From Corynebacterium pollutisoli (GTDB lineage Bacteria > Actinomycetota > Actinomycetes > Mycobacteriales > Mycobacteriaceae): a stretch of 64,000 nt of DNA. Numbering within the stretch: the stretch's first letter is position 1; the number at the start of each line of letters is the position of its first letter. The position numbers were made by a program, and so were the translations under genes. The notes beneath the pieces are model-generated. The model was not told the DNA's origin. It did not search any database and saw only the letters and a list, made by a program, of their open reading frames with translations. Positions 21,282 to 29,167 of the stretch are shown one piece after another. The stretch spans positions 112,808 to 176,807 of the forward strand of contig NZ_FXAR01000006.1 in the NCBI RefSeq assembly GCF_900177745.1, read 5' to 3'.

Positions 21282-22964
21282 GTGACCTCCAGACGACCGG
21301 CCCCCCTGCGCGCCCTCGGCGCCAGCCTCCCGCGGCTCGGATCCGCGGGATCCCGGTCCGCCCTGCTCCACGTCGACCCCGGCGAGGACATCCGCCCCCG
21401 CGGCGCCCGCCTCGGCATCCGCGAACTCAACCGCTTCCAGGCACTGCGCTGGATCGGCACGATCGGATCACTCCTCATCGGCCTGGGGGCGCTCGGCGCC
21501 GGCGCCCTGCCCGTGCTCGGCAACCCCTACTCCTCCTTCCCCGGCGGCGCCTTCATGGCCCGCATGCTCACCACCTCCTCCGCCATGGTGCTCGTCGGCG
21601 TCGGCCTGCTCGTCCTGGCGTGGGTGCTCATGGGCCCCTTCGTGGGTGCCCCGTATCGACGCGCGCGTATCGACGGTGCGACCGTCACCCCCTCACTCAT
21701 CAAACGCACCTTCGCGGCCTGGGTGCTCCCCCTGCTGTTCACCGCGCCGCTGTTCACCCAGGACATCTACTCCTATCTCGCGCAGGGCTCCATCGTCGCC
21801 CGCGGCATGGACCCCTATTCGGCGGGCCCCGTCGACCTGCTGGGCCCCGAGGACCCGCTGGCCCGCTCCGTGCCCTTCATCTGGTCCCACTCCCCCTCGC
21901 CCTACGGTCCGGTGGCCCTCGGCATCGCCTCGGCCATCAGCCGCATCACCGAGGACTCGATCACCCTCGGCGTCGTGGCCCACCGCCTCGTATCCCTGCT
22001 CGGCCTCATCGCCGCCGGCTGGGCCATCTCCCGGCTGGCCCGCCGCTGCCGCGTCAACCCCGTCACCGCCCTGTGGCTGGGCATGCTCAACCCGCTGACG
22101 ATCCTCCACCTCGTCGGCGGCATCCACAACGAGTCCATCCTGCTGGGCCTCATGCTGGTGGGGCTGGAGGTGGGACTACGGGGCGTCGATAAGCTCGGGG
22201 GGCGCAACGGCCAGCCCGTCGACCCGGCCTCCGGGGCCGGGCTCATCATCCTCTCCGCGGCGCTCATCGCCTGCGCCGGCATGGTGAAGGTGACCGGATT
22301 CCTGGCGCTGGGATTCGTCGGCATGAACCTCGCGCGGCACTTCCTGCGCGTCGGGCGGGGGCCCGTGGTCTCCGTGCTGCTCGCCGTCGTCGTCCAGGTC
22401 GCCCTGCTCCTCGCGACCATCGCCCTCGTCACCGCCGTCACCGGCATCGGCCTGGGGTGGGTGACCGGGCAGGGCGGGGCGGCGTCGATACGCAGCTGGC
22501 TGTCGATGACCACCGACATCGGCGTCGTCGCCGGATTCCTCGGCATGCTCCTCGGGCTCGGCGACCACACCGACACGATGCTGCTCATCACCCGCGGGGC
22601 CGGGGTGCTCGTGGCCGGCGGATTCCTCGTCCGCTTCCTCTTCGCCACCTTCCGCGGCACCATCCACCCCGTCGGCGGCCTCGGAGTGGCCACCTTCGTG
22701 CTGGTCATCCTCTTCCCCGTCGTCCACCCCTGGTACATGCTGTGGGCCATCCTCCCCCTCGCCGCATGGGCCAACCAGATGCTCTTCCGCGTCGCCGTCG
22801 TCGCCTACTCCGCCTTCTTCTCCTTCACCGTCCTCCCCCGCGGACTCGCCCTGCCCCCGCTGACGATCGGCTCCATCTACCTCGGGGCGGCCCTCACTTT
22901 CACCGTCGTCGTGGGACTCGGCTGGTGGCTGATGCGGCGCGGGACGATTCGTGGCCTACACTGA
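21282..22964 (+). CDS. mptB: Polyprenol-phosphomannose-dependent alpha-1,6-mannosyltransferase MptB
   Basis: 560 residues with about 13 hydrophobic helices after a cytoplasmic arm of about 45 residues; GT-C type glycosyltransferase. The first outer loop carries the acidic motif T-Q-D-I-Y-S-Y-L-A-Q-G expected for polyprenol-phosphosugar use. MptB begins the mannan core of lipomannan and lipoarabinomannan in the corynebacterial envelope. In C. glutamicum mptB also sits next to sufR, which supports the name. Contains one CTTATCGACGCCC copy on the opposite strand (22181-22193). The start chosen is the leaderless GTG. Confidence 0.9.
   Translation: MTSRRPAPLRALGASLPRLGSAGSRSALLHVDPGEDIRPRGARLGIRELNRFQALRWIGTIGSLLIGLGALGAGALPVLGNPYSSFPGGAFMARMLTTSSAMVLVGVGLLVLAWVLMGPFVGAPYRRARIDGATVTPSLIKRTFAAWVLPLLFTAPLFTQDIYSYLAQGSIVARGMDPYSAGPVDLLGPEDPLARSVPFIWSHSPSPYGPVALGIASAISRITEDSITLGVVAHRLVSLLGLIAAGWAISRLARRCRVNPVTALWLGMLNPLTILHLVGGIHNESILLGLMLVGLEVGLRGVDKLGGRNGQPVDPASGAGLIILSAALIACAGMVKVTGFLALGFVGMNLARHFLRVGRGPVVSVLLAVVVQVALLLATIALVTAVTGIGLGWVTGQGGAASIRSWLSMTTDIGVVAGFLGMLLGLGDHTDTMLLITRGAGVLVAGGFLVRFLFATFRGTIHPVGGLGVATFVLVILFPVVHPWYMLWAILPLAAWANQMLFRVAVVAYSAFFSFTVLPRGLALPPLTIGSIYLGAALTFTVVVGLGWWLMRRGTIRGLH
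22181..22193 (-). repeat. CTTATCGACGCCC motif copy 1
   Basis: Exact 13-mer inside mptB, where the top strand reads as codons for G-V-D-K. One of six identical copies in the window. Confidence 0.6.
22957..22962 (+). promoter_or_regulatory. Leaderless-type -10 for the ABC exporter
   Basis: TACACT ends 8 nt before GTG 22971 and overlaps the first base of the mptB stop codon, so the ABC pair can be transcribed apart from mptB. Confidence 0.5.
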
Positions 22965-22970
22965 TTAACC

Positions 22971-23912
22971 GTGTCTGCAACTTTCGATGGGTCGCCCCCG
23001 GCCCTGGAGCTTGAGAATGTGGTCAAGACCTTCGGCGCCACCACCGCCGTCGACGGACTGTCCCTGACCGCCCGCCGCGGCGAGGTCCTCGCCCTCCTCG
23101 GCCCCAACGGCGCAGGCAAGACCACCACCATCGAAATGTGCGAGGGCTTCCAACGCCCCACCTCCGGCTCGATCCGCGTCCTCGGCATCGACCCCGTCAC
23201 CCGGCCGGAGGACGTCCGCGCCCGCATCGGCATCATGCTCCAGGGCGGCGGCTCCTACTCCGGTATCCGCGTCGCCGAAATGCTCCGCCTCGCCGCCGCC
23301 TACAACGAGGACCCCCACGACCCCGAGTGGCTCATCGACGTCCTCGGCCTCGACGGCGTCCGCCGCACCACCTGGCGCCGCCTCTCCGGCGGCCAGCAGC
23401 AACGCCTCTCCCTCGCCCTCGCCATCATCGGCCGCCCCGAACTCGTCTTCCTCGACGAACCCACCGCCGGCCTCGACGCCCAGTCCCGCCTCGCCGTCTG
23501 GGAACTTGTCGACGCCCTCCGCCGCGACGGCGTCACCGTCATCCTCACCACCCACCTCATGGACGAGGCCGAAGCCCTCGCCGACCGCATCGTCATCATC
23601 GACAAGGGACGCGTCGTCGCCTCGGGCACCCCCGCCGAACTCACCTCCGGTGACGCCGGGGCGCGGATCAGCTTCGAGACCGACTCCCCCCTCGACGTCG
23701 CGCGCGCGGACGATGCGCTCGCGGGCCTCCCGCGTATCGAGGCAGTCCGCCCCCTCTACTACTGTCTGCCCACCGAGGCCACCCCGGCCGTCATCGCGGC
23801 ACTCACCCGGGCCGCCGCCGACCAGGACGTCCTCGTCCGGCGACTCGACGTCGACCACCGCAACCTCGAAGAGGTCTTCCTCGACATCACCGGACGGAGC
23901 CTGAGGAGCTGA
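22971..23912 (+). CDS. ABC transporter ATP-binding protein
   Basis: 313 residues. Walker A G-P-N-G-A-G-K-T-T, signature L-S-G-G-Q-Q-Q-R-L-S, Walker B L-V-F-L-D-E-P-T-A-G-L-D; a C-terminal extension (about 225-313) is typical of drug or antibiotic exporters of the ABC-2 class. The permease gene starts one base after this stop. It corresponds by position to Rv1458c of M. tuberculosis. Exported substrate unknown. Confidence 0.92.
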   Translation: MSATFDGSPPALELENVVKTFGATTAVDGLSLTARRGEVLALLGPNGAGKTTTIEMCEGFQRPTSGSIRVLGIDPVTRPEDVRARIGIMLQGGGSYSGIRVAEMLRLAAAYNEDPHDPEWLIDVLGLDGVRRTTWRRLSGGQQQRLSLALAIIGRPELVFLDEPTAGLDAQSRLAVWELVDALRRDGVTVILTTHLMDEAEALADRIVIIDKGRVVASGTPAELTSGDAGARISFETDSPLDVARADDALAGLPRIEAVRPLYYCLPTEATPAVIAALTRAAADQDVLVRRLDVDHRNLEEVFLDITGRSLRS

Positions 23913-23913
23913 C

Positions 23914-24693
23914 ATGACCGAGATGACCACCACCCGCTTTTCCACCGGCACCTTCGCCCCGGCACCCCGCCGCGCACCGCAGGCCCGGATGATCGCCGCC
24001 CAGGGACGCACCGAGACGATCCTGTTCCTCCGCCACGGTGAACAGCAGCTGCTCAGCGTCATCATCCCGCTGGTGGCGCTCGTGCTCACCGCGACGATGC
24101 CGATGTTCAGCGAGCAGACCTCCCTCGCGCAGCTCCTGCCGATGGTGCTGGCGATCGCGACCTCCTCTTCCGGGTTCACCGGCCAGGCCATCGCCGTCGC
24201 CTTCGACCGCCGCTACGGGGCGCTGAAACGCACCGGCGCGTCGGGGGTGCCCGCGTCGACGATCATCTTCGGCAAGGTCATCGCCGTCGCCGCCATGTCC
24301 GCCCTGCAGATCCTCCTGCTCGGGTCGGTGGCCCTGTTCCTCGGCTGGCGGGCCTCCCCCGGAGGGGTGGTCCTCGGCCTGGTGATCCTGCTGCTGGGCA
24401 TCACCACCTTCACCGCCCTGGGCATGCTCATGGGCGGCACCCTCAGTTCGGAGATGGTGCTGGCGCTGGCGAACCTCATCTGGTTCGTCCTCGTCGGTGC
24501 ACTCGGCTGGGTGGTCTTCTCCCACGGTCTCGACGCCGCCGGCTGGTACACCGCCATCCCCACCGTGGCGTTGGCCGCCGGGCTGACCGACGCCTTCGCC
24601 GGGGTCGTCCCGTGGCTGGAGATCGCCGTCATGGCCGCGTGGGCGGTCGTCGCGTCGGTTCTGGCCGTCCGATGGTTCCGCTTCGAGGCCTAG
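23914..24693 (+). CDS. ABC-2 type transporter permease
   Basis: 259 residues with six predicted membrane helices after a soluble arm of about 40 residues. The R-Y-G-A-L-K-R-x-G-A block between helices 2 and 3 is a typical ABC-2 permease element. ATG 23914 has GAGGAG in the end of the ATPase gene. Acts with the ATPase upstream as an exporter. The neighbouring ctaA/ctaB genes raise a link with haem handling, but this is only positional. Confidence 0.88.
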   Translation: MTEMTTTRFSTGTFAPAPRRAPQARMIAAQGRTETILFLRHGEQQLLSVIIPLVALVLTATMPMFSEQTSLAQLLPMVLAIATSSSGFTGQAIAVAFDRRYGALKRTGASGVPASTIIFGKVIAVAAMSALQILLLGSVALFLGWRASPGGVVLGLVILLLGITTFTALGMLMGGTLSSEMVLALANLIWFVLVGALGWVVFSHGLDAAGWYTAIPTVALAAGLTDAFAGVVPWLEIAVMAAWAVVASVLAVRWFRFEA

Positions 24694-24739
24694 AGTTTCC
24701 TCACACCCGTCGATGCTTCAAACCTGCACGTCAAACAGA

Positions 24740-24745
24740 TAGGAT
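24740..24745 (+). promoter_or_regulatory. Leaderless-type -10 for ctaA, start-deciding
   Basis: TAGGAT ends 7 nt before GTG 24753. An in-frame ATG at 24744 lies inside this hexamer and so cannot be in the transcript, which favours the GTG as start. Confidence 0.6.
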
Positions 24746-24752
24746 GGGCGCT

Positions 24753-25715
24753 GTGACTTCTGCGACCGCCACCGACCAACCGACCACCACGCGAGGCCCC
24801 TCGGTGCGTCTCCAGCGCATCCTGGCCTTCATTCTCCTGCTGGCGCAGGGCGGTATCACCGTCACCGGTTCCATCGTCCGCGTCACCGGCTCCGGCCTCG
24901 GCTGTGACACCTGGCCGAACTGCCACGAGGGTTCCCTCGTCCCCGTCCAGGGTGCGGCGCCGGCGGTGCACCAGGCGATCGAGTTCGGTAACCGCCTGCT
25001 CACCTTCGTCCTCGCGGCGATCGCCATCGCCGTGTTCGTGGCGGTGCTGCGGGCGGGGCGTCGAAAGGAAATCATCGTCTACTCGGTGCTGTCCGGGGTG
25101 GGCATCATCATCCAGGCGATTTTGGGCGGTATCTCCGTCCACCTGGACCTCAAGTGGTGGGCGGTGGCGATCCACTTCCTGCCGTCGATGGTGCTGGTGT
25201 GGATCGCGGCGCTGCTCTACATGCGTCTCGCCGAGCCGGACCACCTGCCGCAGGTGCGCATGTTCGCGCCGATCATCCGCACCCTCACCATCGTCGCCGC
25301 CGTGTGCCTGTCCGTCGTGCTGGTCACCGGCACGATGACCACGGGCGCCGGCGTCCACTCGGGCGACGACGGCGTCGGCATGGAGGGCCGTCTCGACGTC
25401 GACATCGAGCTCATGGCCCTCATTCACGCCGGCACGATGTACGTCTACCTGGCCGCCACCCTGCTCGTCGTCTGGCTGCTCTACCGCGGCATGGCCAGCA
25501 GGGACGCGAAGAACACCGGCTGGGTACTGCTCGTCATGATCGGCGTGCAGTGGGCCATCGGCGTCGTCCAGTTCAACCTCGGCGTGCCCCGCTGGACCAT
25601 CCCCGCGCACGTCGCGATGAGCTCCGTCGTCGTCGCCTTCTCCGCGTTCCTCTACGCCCACGGCCTGCGCCGGATCACCCGCAGCGAGAAAAATGCCACC
25701 GTCACCGCTGAGTGA
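24753..25715 (+). CDS. ctaA: Haem A synthase
   Basis: 320 residues, eight predicted membrane helices. It oxidises haem O to haem A for the aa3 cytochrome oxidase. The first outer loop has the Cys pair C-D-T-W-P-N-C found in type 1 CtaA, followed by V-H-Q-A-I-E-F-G-N-R with a haem ligand His; a second haem His is in A-I-H-F-L. The GTG start is set by the promoter. The partner ctaB is 2.2 kb away on the other strand. Confidence 0.93.
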   Translation: MTSATATDQPTTTRGPSVRLQRILAFILLLAQGGITVTGSIVRVTGSGLGCDTWPNCHEGSLVPVQGAAPAVHQAIEFGNRLLTFVLAAIAIAVFVAVLRAGRRKEIIVYSVLSGVGIIIQAILGGISVHLDLKWWAVAIHFLPSMVLVWIAALLYMRLAEPDHLPQVRMFAPIIRTLTIVAAVCLSVVLVTGTMTTGAGVHSGDDGVGMEGRLDVDIELMALIHAGTMYVYLAATLLVVWLLYRGMASRDAKNTGWVLLVMIGVQWAIGVVQFNLGVPRWTIPAHVAMSSVVVAFSAFLYAHGLRRITRSEKNATVTAE

Positions 25716-25719
25716 TCGC

Positions 25720-25725
25720 TAGCCT
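25720..25725 (+). promoter_or_regulatory. Leaderless-type -10 for the quinone reductase
   Basis: TAGCCT ends 7 nt before ATG 25733. It excludes the upstream in-frame GTG at 25712 as start. Confidence 0.45.
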
Positions 25726-25732
25726 GGATGCC

Positions 25733-26698
25733 ATGAAGGCAATCCAGATCACCGAAACCGGAGGACCCGAGGTCCTCGTCCTGCGCGATATCGAGGCGCC
25801 GGTCCCGAACGACGACGAAGTGCTTGTCGACGTCCTCGTGGCCGGCGTCAACTACATCGACACCTACTACCGCGAGGGCGCCTACCACGCCAGCGTCCCC
25901 TTCGTCCCGGGCCTCGAGGGCACCGGCCGCGTCGTGCACGACCCGCGTGGGGAGATCGCCGAGGGCACCGTCGTCGCCTGGTGCGACGCCTTCGGCTCCT
26001 ACGCGGAGCAGGTCTGTGTGCCCCGTGAGCGCCTCGTCGCCGTCCCCGAAGGGGTCGAACCCGCCGTCGCCGCCTCCATGCTCCTGCAGGGCATCACCGC
26101 CCACTACCTCACCTACGGCGTCTACAACCTCCAGGAGGGTGACTCCTGCCTCATCACCGCCGGCGCCGGCGGTGTCGGCCTGCTGGCCACCCAGATGGCC
26201 GCGAGCAAGGGCGTGAGAGTCTATTCGGTGGTGTCCACCGACGAGAAGGCCGAACTCGCCCTGGAGGCCGGGGCGACGGAGGTCTTCCGCTACTCCGACA
26301 ATCTCGCCGAGGTCGTCCGCCGCCGCAACGGCGGGGTCGGTGTCGACGTGGTCTACGACGGTGTCGGCAAGGACACCTTCGCCGAGTCCCTCGAGGCGGT
26401 CCGCCCGCGCGGCGTCGTCTGCCTCTTCGGCGCGGCCTCGGGCGCGGTGGAGCCGGTGGATCCGCAGCTGCTCAACACGCACGGGTCGATCTACCTCACC
26501 CGCCCCTCGATCGGGGCGTGGACGTCCGGCGAGGGTGAGTTCCGGATGCGTGCCCAGGCCGTCACCCAGGCCGTCGTCGACGGCACGCTGAAGTTCCGGA
26601 TCTCCGGTGAATATGCGCTTGCCGACGCCGAGCAGGCCCACCGCGACCTCCAGGGTCGCCGAACCACCGGCTCCATCGTCCTGCACGTCCAGGACTAG
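25733..26698 (+). CDS. qor: NADPH:quinone oxidoreductase, zinc-free MDR family
   Basis: 321 residues. N-terminal GroES-like part followed by a Rossmann domain with A-G-A-G-G-V-G-L-L-A at about 145. The Cys/His zinc ligands of alcohol dehydrogenases are absent, and the R-x-G-x-Y segment Y-Y-R-E-G-A-Y fits quinone reductases. Equivalent to Rv1454c by position near ctaA and ctaB. Reduces quinones or other electrophiles with NADPH; physiological substrate unknown. Its stop abuts that of the convergent HNH gene. Confidence 0.88.
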   Translation: MKAIQITETGGPEVLVLRDIEAPVPNDDEVLVDVLVAGVNYIDTYYREGAYHASVPFVPGLEGTGRVVHDPRGEIAEGTVVAWCDAFGSYAEQVCVPRERLVAVPEGVEPAVAASMLLQGITAHYLTYGVYNLQEGDSCLITAGAGGVGLLATQMAASKGVRVYSVVSTDEKAELALEAGATEVFRYSDNLAEVVRRRNGGVGVDVVYDGVGKDTFAESLEAVRPRGVVCLFGAASGAVEPVDPQLLNTHGSIYLTRPSIGAWTSGEGEFRMRAQAVTQAVVDGTLKFRISGEYALADAEQAHRDLQGRRTTGSIVLHVQD

Positions 26699-27832
26699 TT
26701 ACCGGTTGACCAGCCCCATGGCGGAGAGTGTCCGGATTGGGTGGGTGTTGGTGCGCGGTGGTCCACCGTCGGGTGGGTGGTGGACCACTCCGCCGGGTTC
26801 TCGTGCCAGCCGGCCGTGCCTCGGTGGGGTGTTCGGGTCGTCATCGTTGCGGGCGTTGTGCACCCGACACGCCATCGACAGGTTCACCAGGTTCGTCTCC
26901 CCGCCGTGTTTCCACGGGGTCAGATGATGTACCTGGCACTGATCGGCCGGTGTCGTACACCCCGGTGTGGGGCACAGGATCGTCTCCGCCGCCAACAGCA
27001 TCCGCTGCTTGAAGCTCGCACAGCGTTGATCCCGGTAGAGGTTGACCCCACCGTCGACCGGGTCGTAGACACCGACCAGGCCGTGGGAGGCCATCTCATG
27101 CTCCACCAGCTCCTTGCCCGTGATCGTGGTGCCATCGGTCAGGGCGAACACCGTCTCATCCCCCTCCTGGCGCAGCACAGCCGCGTAGTCGGGTAGCCCC
27201 ATGACCACCAGCGGCACCACCGGCGGTACCTCACCACCGGCCGCACCGGTGGTGAGGTGCTGGTAGGCGGCATCAGCCATCGCCGGTTCGTACCCCAGGC
27301 GGGGGTCCGCGGCCCGGGCCTGGTCCGCGGCAGGTAGGAGGGTGGCGATGATGTGGGAGATCTGGCGTTCCGGCAGAGTGAGTGTCAGGGTGCGCATGCC
27401 GAGGGCGTCGGTGTTCTTACCCCCGCGCAGGGCGCGTTTGCCGTAGGCCTTCGCCGCCGCATCCTTGACCGTGCGGTTGTGTTCACGCACCCGGGCGGCG
27501 GCCTCCCGATCAATCTCACCCACCGTGCCCCGCAGGCCGCACAGTTCGACCCGGAGTTCCTCCACCGTCACCGACGCACCACGCAGCAGGGACCGCAGGT
27601 GTTTCTCGATCACCGCGACCGCGTCCAGGGACAGCGGCACCGCCGCCTCCCGGGCCGCCGCCTGCAACCTGCGATACCGGGTGGGACCGAAGTACGTGAC
27701 CGCCAACCTCTCCCACAGCCGGGCATCACGCACACCCAGACGGTCGAGTACGTCGCGTGTGACCGCCCCGGAGGAGATCTCCTCCAGGACGGTCATGGCC
27801 CGCAGGGCCTGCAACGCAGCAACGGTGGTCAT
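26699..27832 (-). CDS. DUF222 and HNH endonuclease domain protein
   Basis: 377 residues. DUF222 spans about 10-250 and a zinc HNH module lies at about 287-330: Cys287 and Cys292, then Q-V-H-H-L-T-P-W-K-H-G-G-E-T-N and M-A-C-R-x-H-N. This is the actinobacterial 13E12-repeat family, multicopy and accessory, with unproven biology. It interrupts the expected qor-ctaB neighbourhood. A paralogue begins at 63498 with a nearly identical middle and promoter region. ATG 27832 is preceded at 7 nt by a TATCGT hexamer. Confidence 0.9.
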   Translation of the reverse strand: MTTVAALQALRAMTVLEEISSGAVTRDVLDRLGVRDARLWERLAVTYFGPTRYRRLQAAAREAAVPLSLDAVAVIEKHLRSLLRGASVTVEELRVELCGLRGTVGEIDREAAARVREHNRTVKDAAAKAYGKRALRGGKNTDALGMRTLTLTLPERQISHIIATLLPAADQARAADPRLGYEPAMADAAYQHLTTGAAGGEVPPVVPLVVMGLPDYAAVLRQEGDETVFALTDGTTITGKELVEHEMASHGLVGVYDPVDGGVNLYRDQRCASFKQRMLLAAETILCPTPGCTTPADQCQVHHLTPWKHGGETNLVNLSMACRVHNARNDDDPNTPPRHGRLAREPGGVVHHPPDGGPPRTNTHPIRTLSAMGLVNR

Positions 27833-27839
27833 GCCCCGG

Positions 27840-27845
27840 ACGATA
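27840..27845 (-). promoter_or_regulatory. Leaderless-type -10 for the first DUF222-HNH gene
   Basis: Read leftward, TATCGT ends 7 nt before ATG 27832; the 7-nt gap CCGGGGC is the same as at the paralogue near 63491. Confidence 0.5.
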
Positions 27846-27885
27846 AACCGGAAACAACGCGGCGTCGACAAGCAACCAACCCGGC

Positions 27886-27911
27886 CTGTGGACAACTCGA
27901 GTTATCCACAG
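27886..27911. repeat. 26-bp palindrome with a DnaA-box arm
   Basis: Inverted repeat of 26 bp with one mismatched pair, arms CTGTGGA/TCCACAG and centre AACTCGAGTT. One arm is the perfect DnaA-box consensus TTATCCACA (27902-27910). It lies upstream of the DUF222-HNH gene and next to the ctaB terminator. Confidence 0.65.
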
Positions 27912-27940
27912 AAAAAGGGCCCCGCCGAAGCGGGGCCCTT
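27912..27940 (-). terminator. ctaB terminator
   Basis: Read leftward, AAGGGCCCCGC-TTCG-GCGGGGCCC then TTTTT: an 11-bp GC stem with a TTCG loop and a T run, directly after the ctaB stop. A near-ideal intrinsic terminator. Confidence 0.9.
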
Positions 27941-27947
27941 GACAAAC

Positions 27948-28880
27948 CTAGAAGAAGGTGGTCGTCCACCCGAGCATCGAACCGATGGTCTCCCACCCGA
28001 GAACCGCGTCGATGGACAGGGCGACGAAGACGAGCGCCAGGTAGTTGTTCGACAGGATGAACAGCTTGAGGGGCTTGACCTTCTTGCCGTTCTTCACGCC
28101 GTTGTGCAGGACGATCGCCATGCCGAGGAAGTAGATGCCACCGATGAGGGCACCGGCGAGGTAGATCCACGAGGCGGCGGGCACGAGCAGCAGGGTTGTG
28201 ATGACAGTGGCGACGGTGTACCAGACGATCTGGCGGGTGACCTGGACGGGCTTGCGGACGACGGGGAGCATCGGCACGCCGGCCTTCTCGTAGTCGTCGC
28301 GGTACTTCATGGCCAGGGCCCAGGTGTGCGGCGGGGTCCAGAAGAAGATGATGAGGAACAGGACGATCGCCTGCCACCACTGGGCGGGGATGCCGTCGGG
28401 CATGTTGTCGGTGATGACGGCCCAGCCGACGAGTACCGGCATACAACCGGCGGCGCCGCCCCAGATGATGTTCTGCCAGGTCCGACGCTTGAGCCACTTC
28501 GTGTAGACGTAGATGTAGAACCAGTTGGTCAGGACGATGAAGAACGCGGCCAGCCAGGAGTTGGCCAGCAGGCCCAGCCACAGCACGGAGATGATGAGCA
28601 GGGACCACGCGAAGATGGTGGCCTTGCGGTTGGTGACGGTGTGGCGGACCAGGGGGCGGGCGCGGGTGCGGCCCATCTTCTGGTCGATGTCCGAGTCGGC
28701 GACCATGTTGAAGGTGTTCGCGGCGGCGGCACCCATCCAGCCGCCGATGACGGTGAGCAGGATGAGGATGATGTTGTTCTCACCCCGCTCGGCCTGCAGC
28801 ATCGCCGGAATCGTGGCGACGAGGAGCAGCTCAATGACCCTCGGCTTCGTCAGCGCAATATAGGCCTTGATTGTCTCCAA
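27948..28880 (-). CDS. ctaB: Protohaem IX farnesyltransferase (haem O synthase)
   Basis: 310 residues with about eight or nine membrane helices, UbiA superfamily. The polar motif [20 protein letters not shown] binds farnesyl diphosphate-Mg, and Y-R-D-D-Y is the second acidic motif. It makes haem O, the substrate of CtaA. The start is TTG at 28880 with GGAGGA upstream; an unusual start codon. Divergent from tkt. Confidence 0.95.
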   Translation of the reverse strand: METIKAYIALTKPRVIELLLVATIPAMLQAERGENNIILILLTVIGGWMGAAAANTFNMVADSDIDQKMGRTRARPLVRHTVTNRKATIFAWSLLIISVLWLGLLANSWLAAFFIVLTNWFYIYVYTKWLKRRTWQNIIWGGAAGCMPVLVGWAVITDNMPDGIPAQWWQAIVLFLIIFFWTPPHTWALAMKYRDDYEKAGVPMLPVVRKPVQVTRQIVWYTVATVITTLLLVPAASWIYLAGALIGGIYFLGMAIVLHNGVKNGKKVKPLKLFILSNNYLALVFVALSIDAVLGWETIGSMLGWTTTFF

Positions 28881-29167
28881 GAGAAGGTTCCTCCAACGGC
28901 AGGTCGAAAATAAATACCGGAGTGACCCGGCCGCGTTCTTGTTGTCGCGTCTACCATGACTGGTCGTACCGTACGCACGAAAAGTTCCCGGCGCACCGAA
29001 TCCAGCCCGTTCATCCTAGCCCCATCAACCTTAAGTCGGATAATCCAACGCGCCACAACGTGCACCCACAACCATCGCCGCCGGAGAAGTCACTAAGGTG
29101 GTGAGGTGACGTGGACCCCCGTTCCACCCCAGATGCCCTGACAACCCCTTGAAGTGAGGATCCCACT
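28881..29167. other. Divergent ctaB/tkt control region
   Basis: 287 bp without a convincing gene. Leftward, a TAGGAT hexamer at 29018-29013 could serve ctaB with a leader of about 125 nt. Rightward, the tkt GTG at 29168 follows GTGAGGA, and possible -10 elements (for example TAAGGT near 29095) are too weak to choose between. Confidence 0.4.

Noticed and set aside
26741..27196. Rightward 151-codon frame opposite the HNH gene
   Set aside because: Shadow of a clearly identified DUF222-HNH gene.
28850..29071. Small leftward gene in the ctaB leader
   Set aside because: Overlaps ctaB, starts at a -10-like hexamer, no ribosome site, Arg-rich composition without recognisable features.
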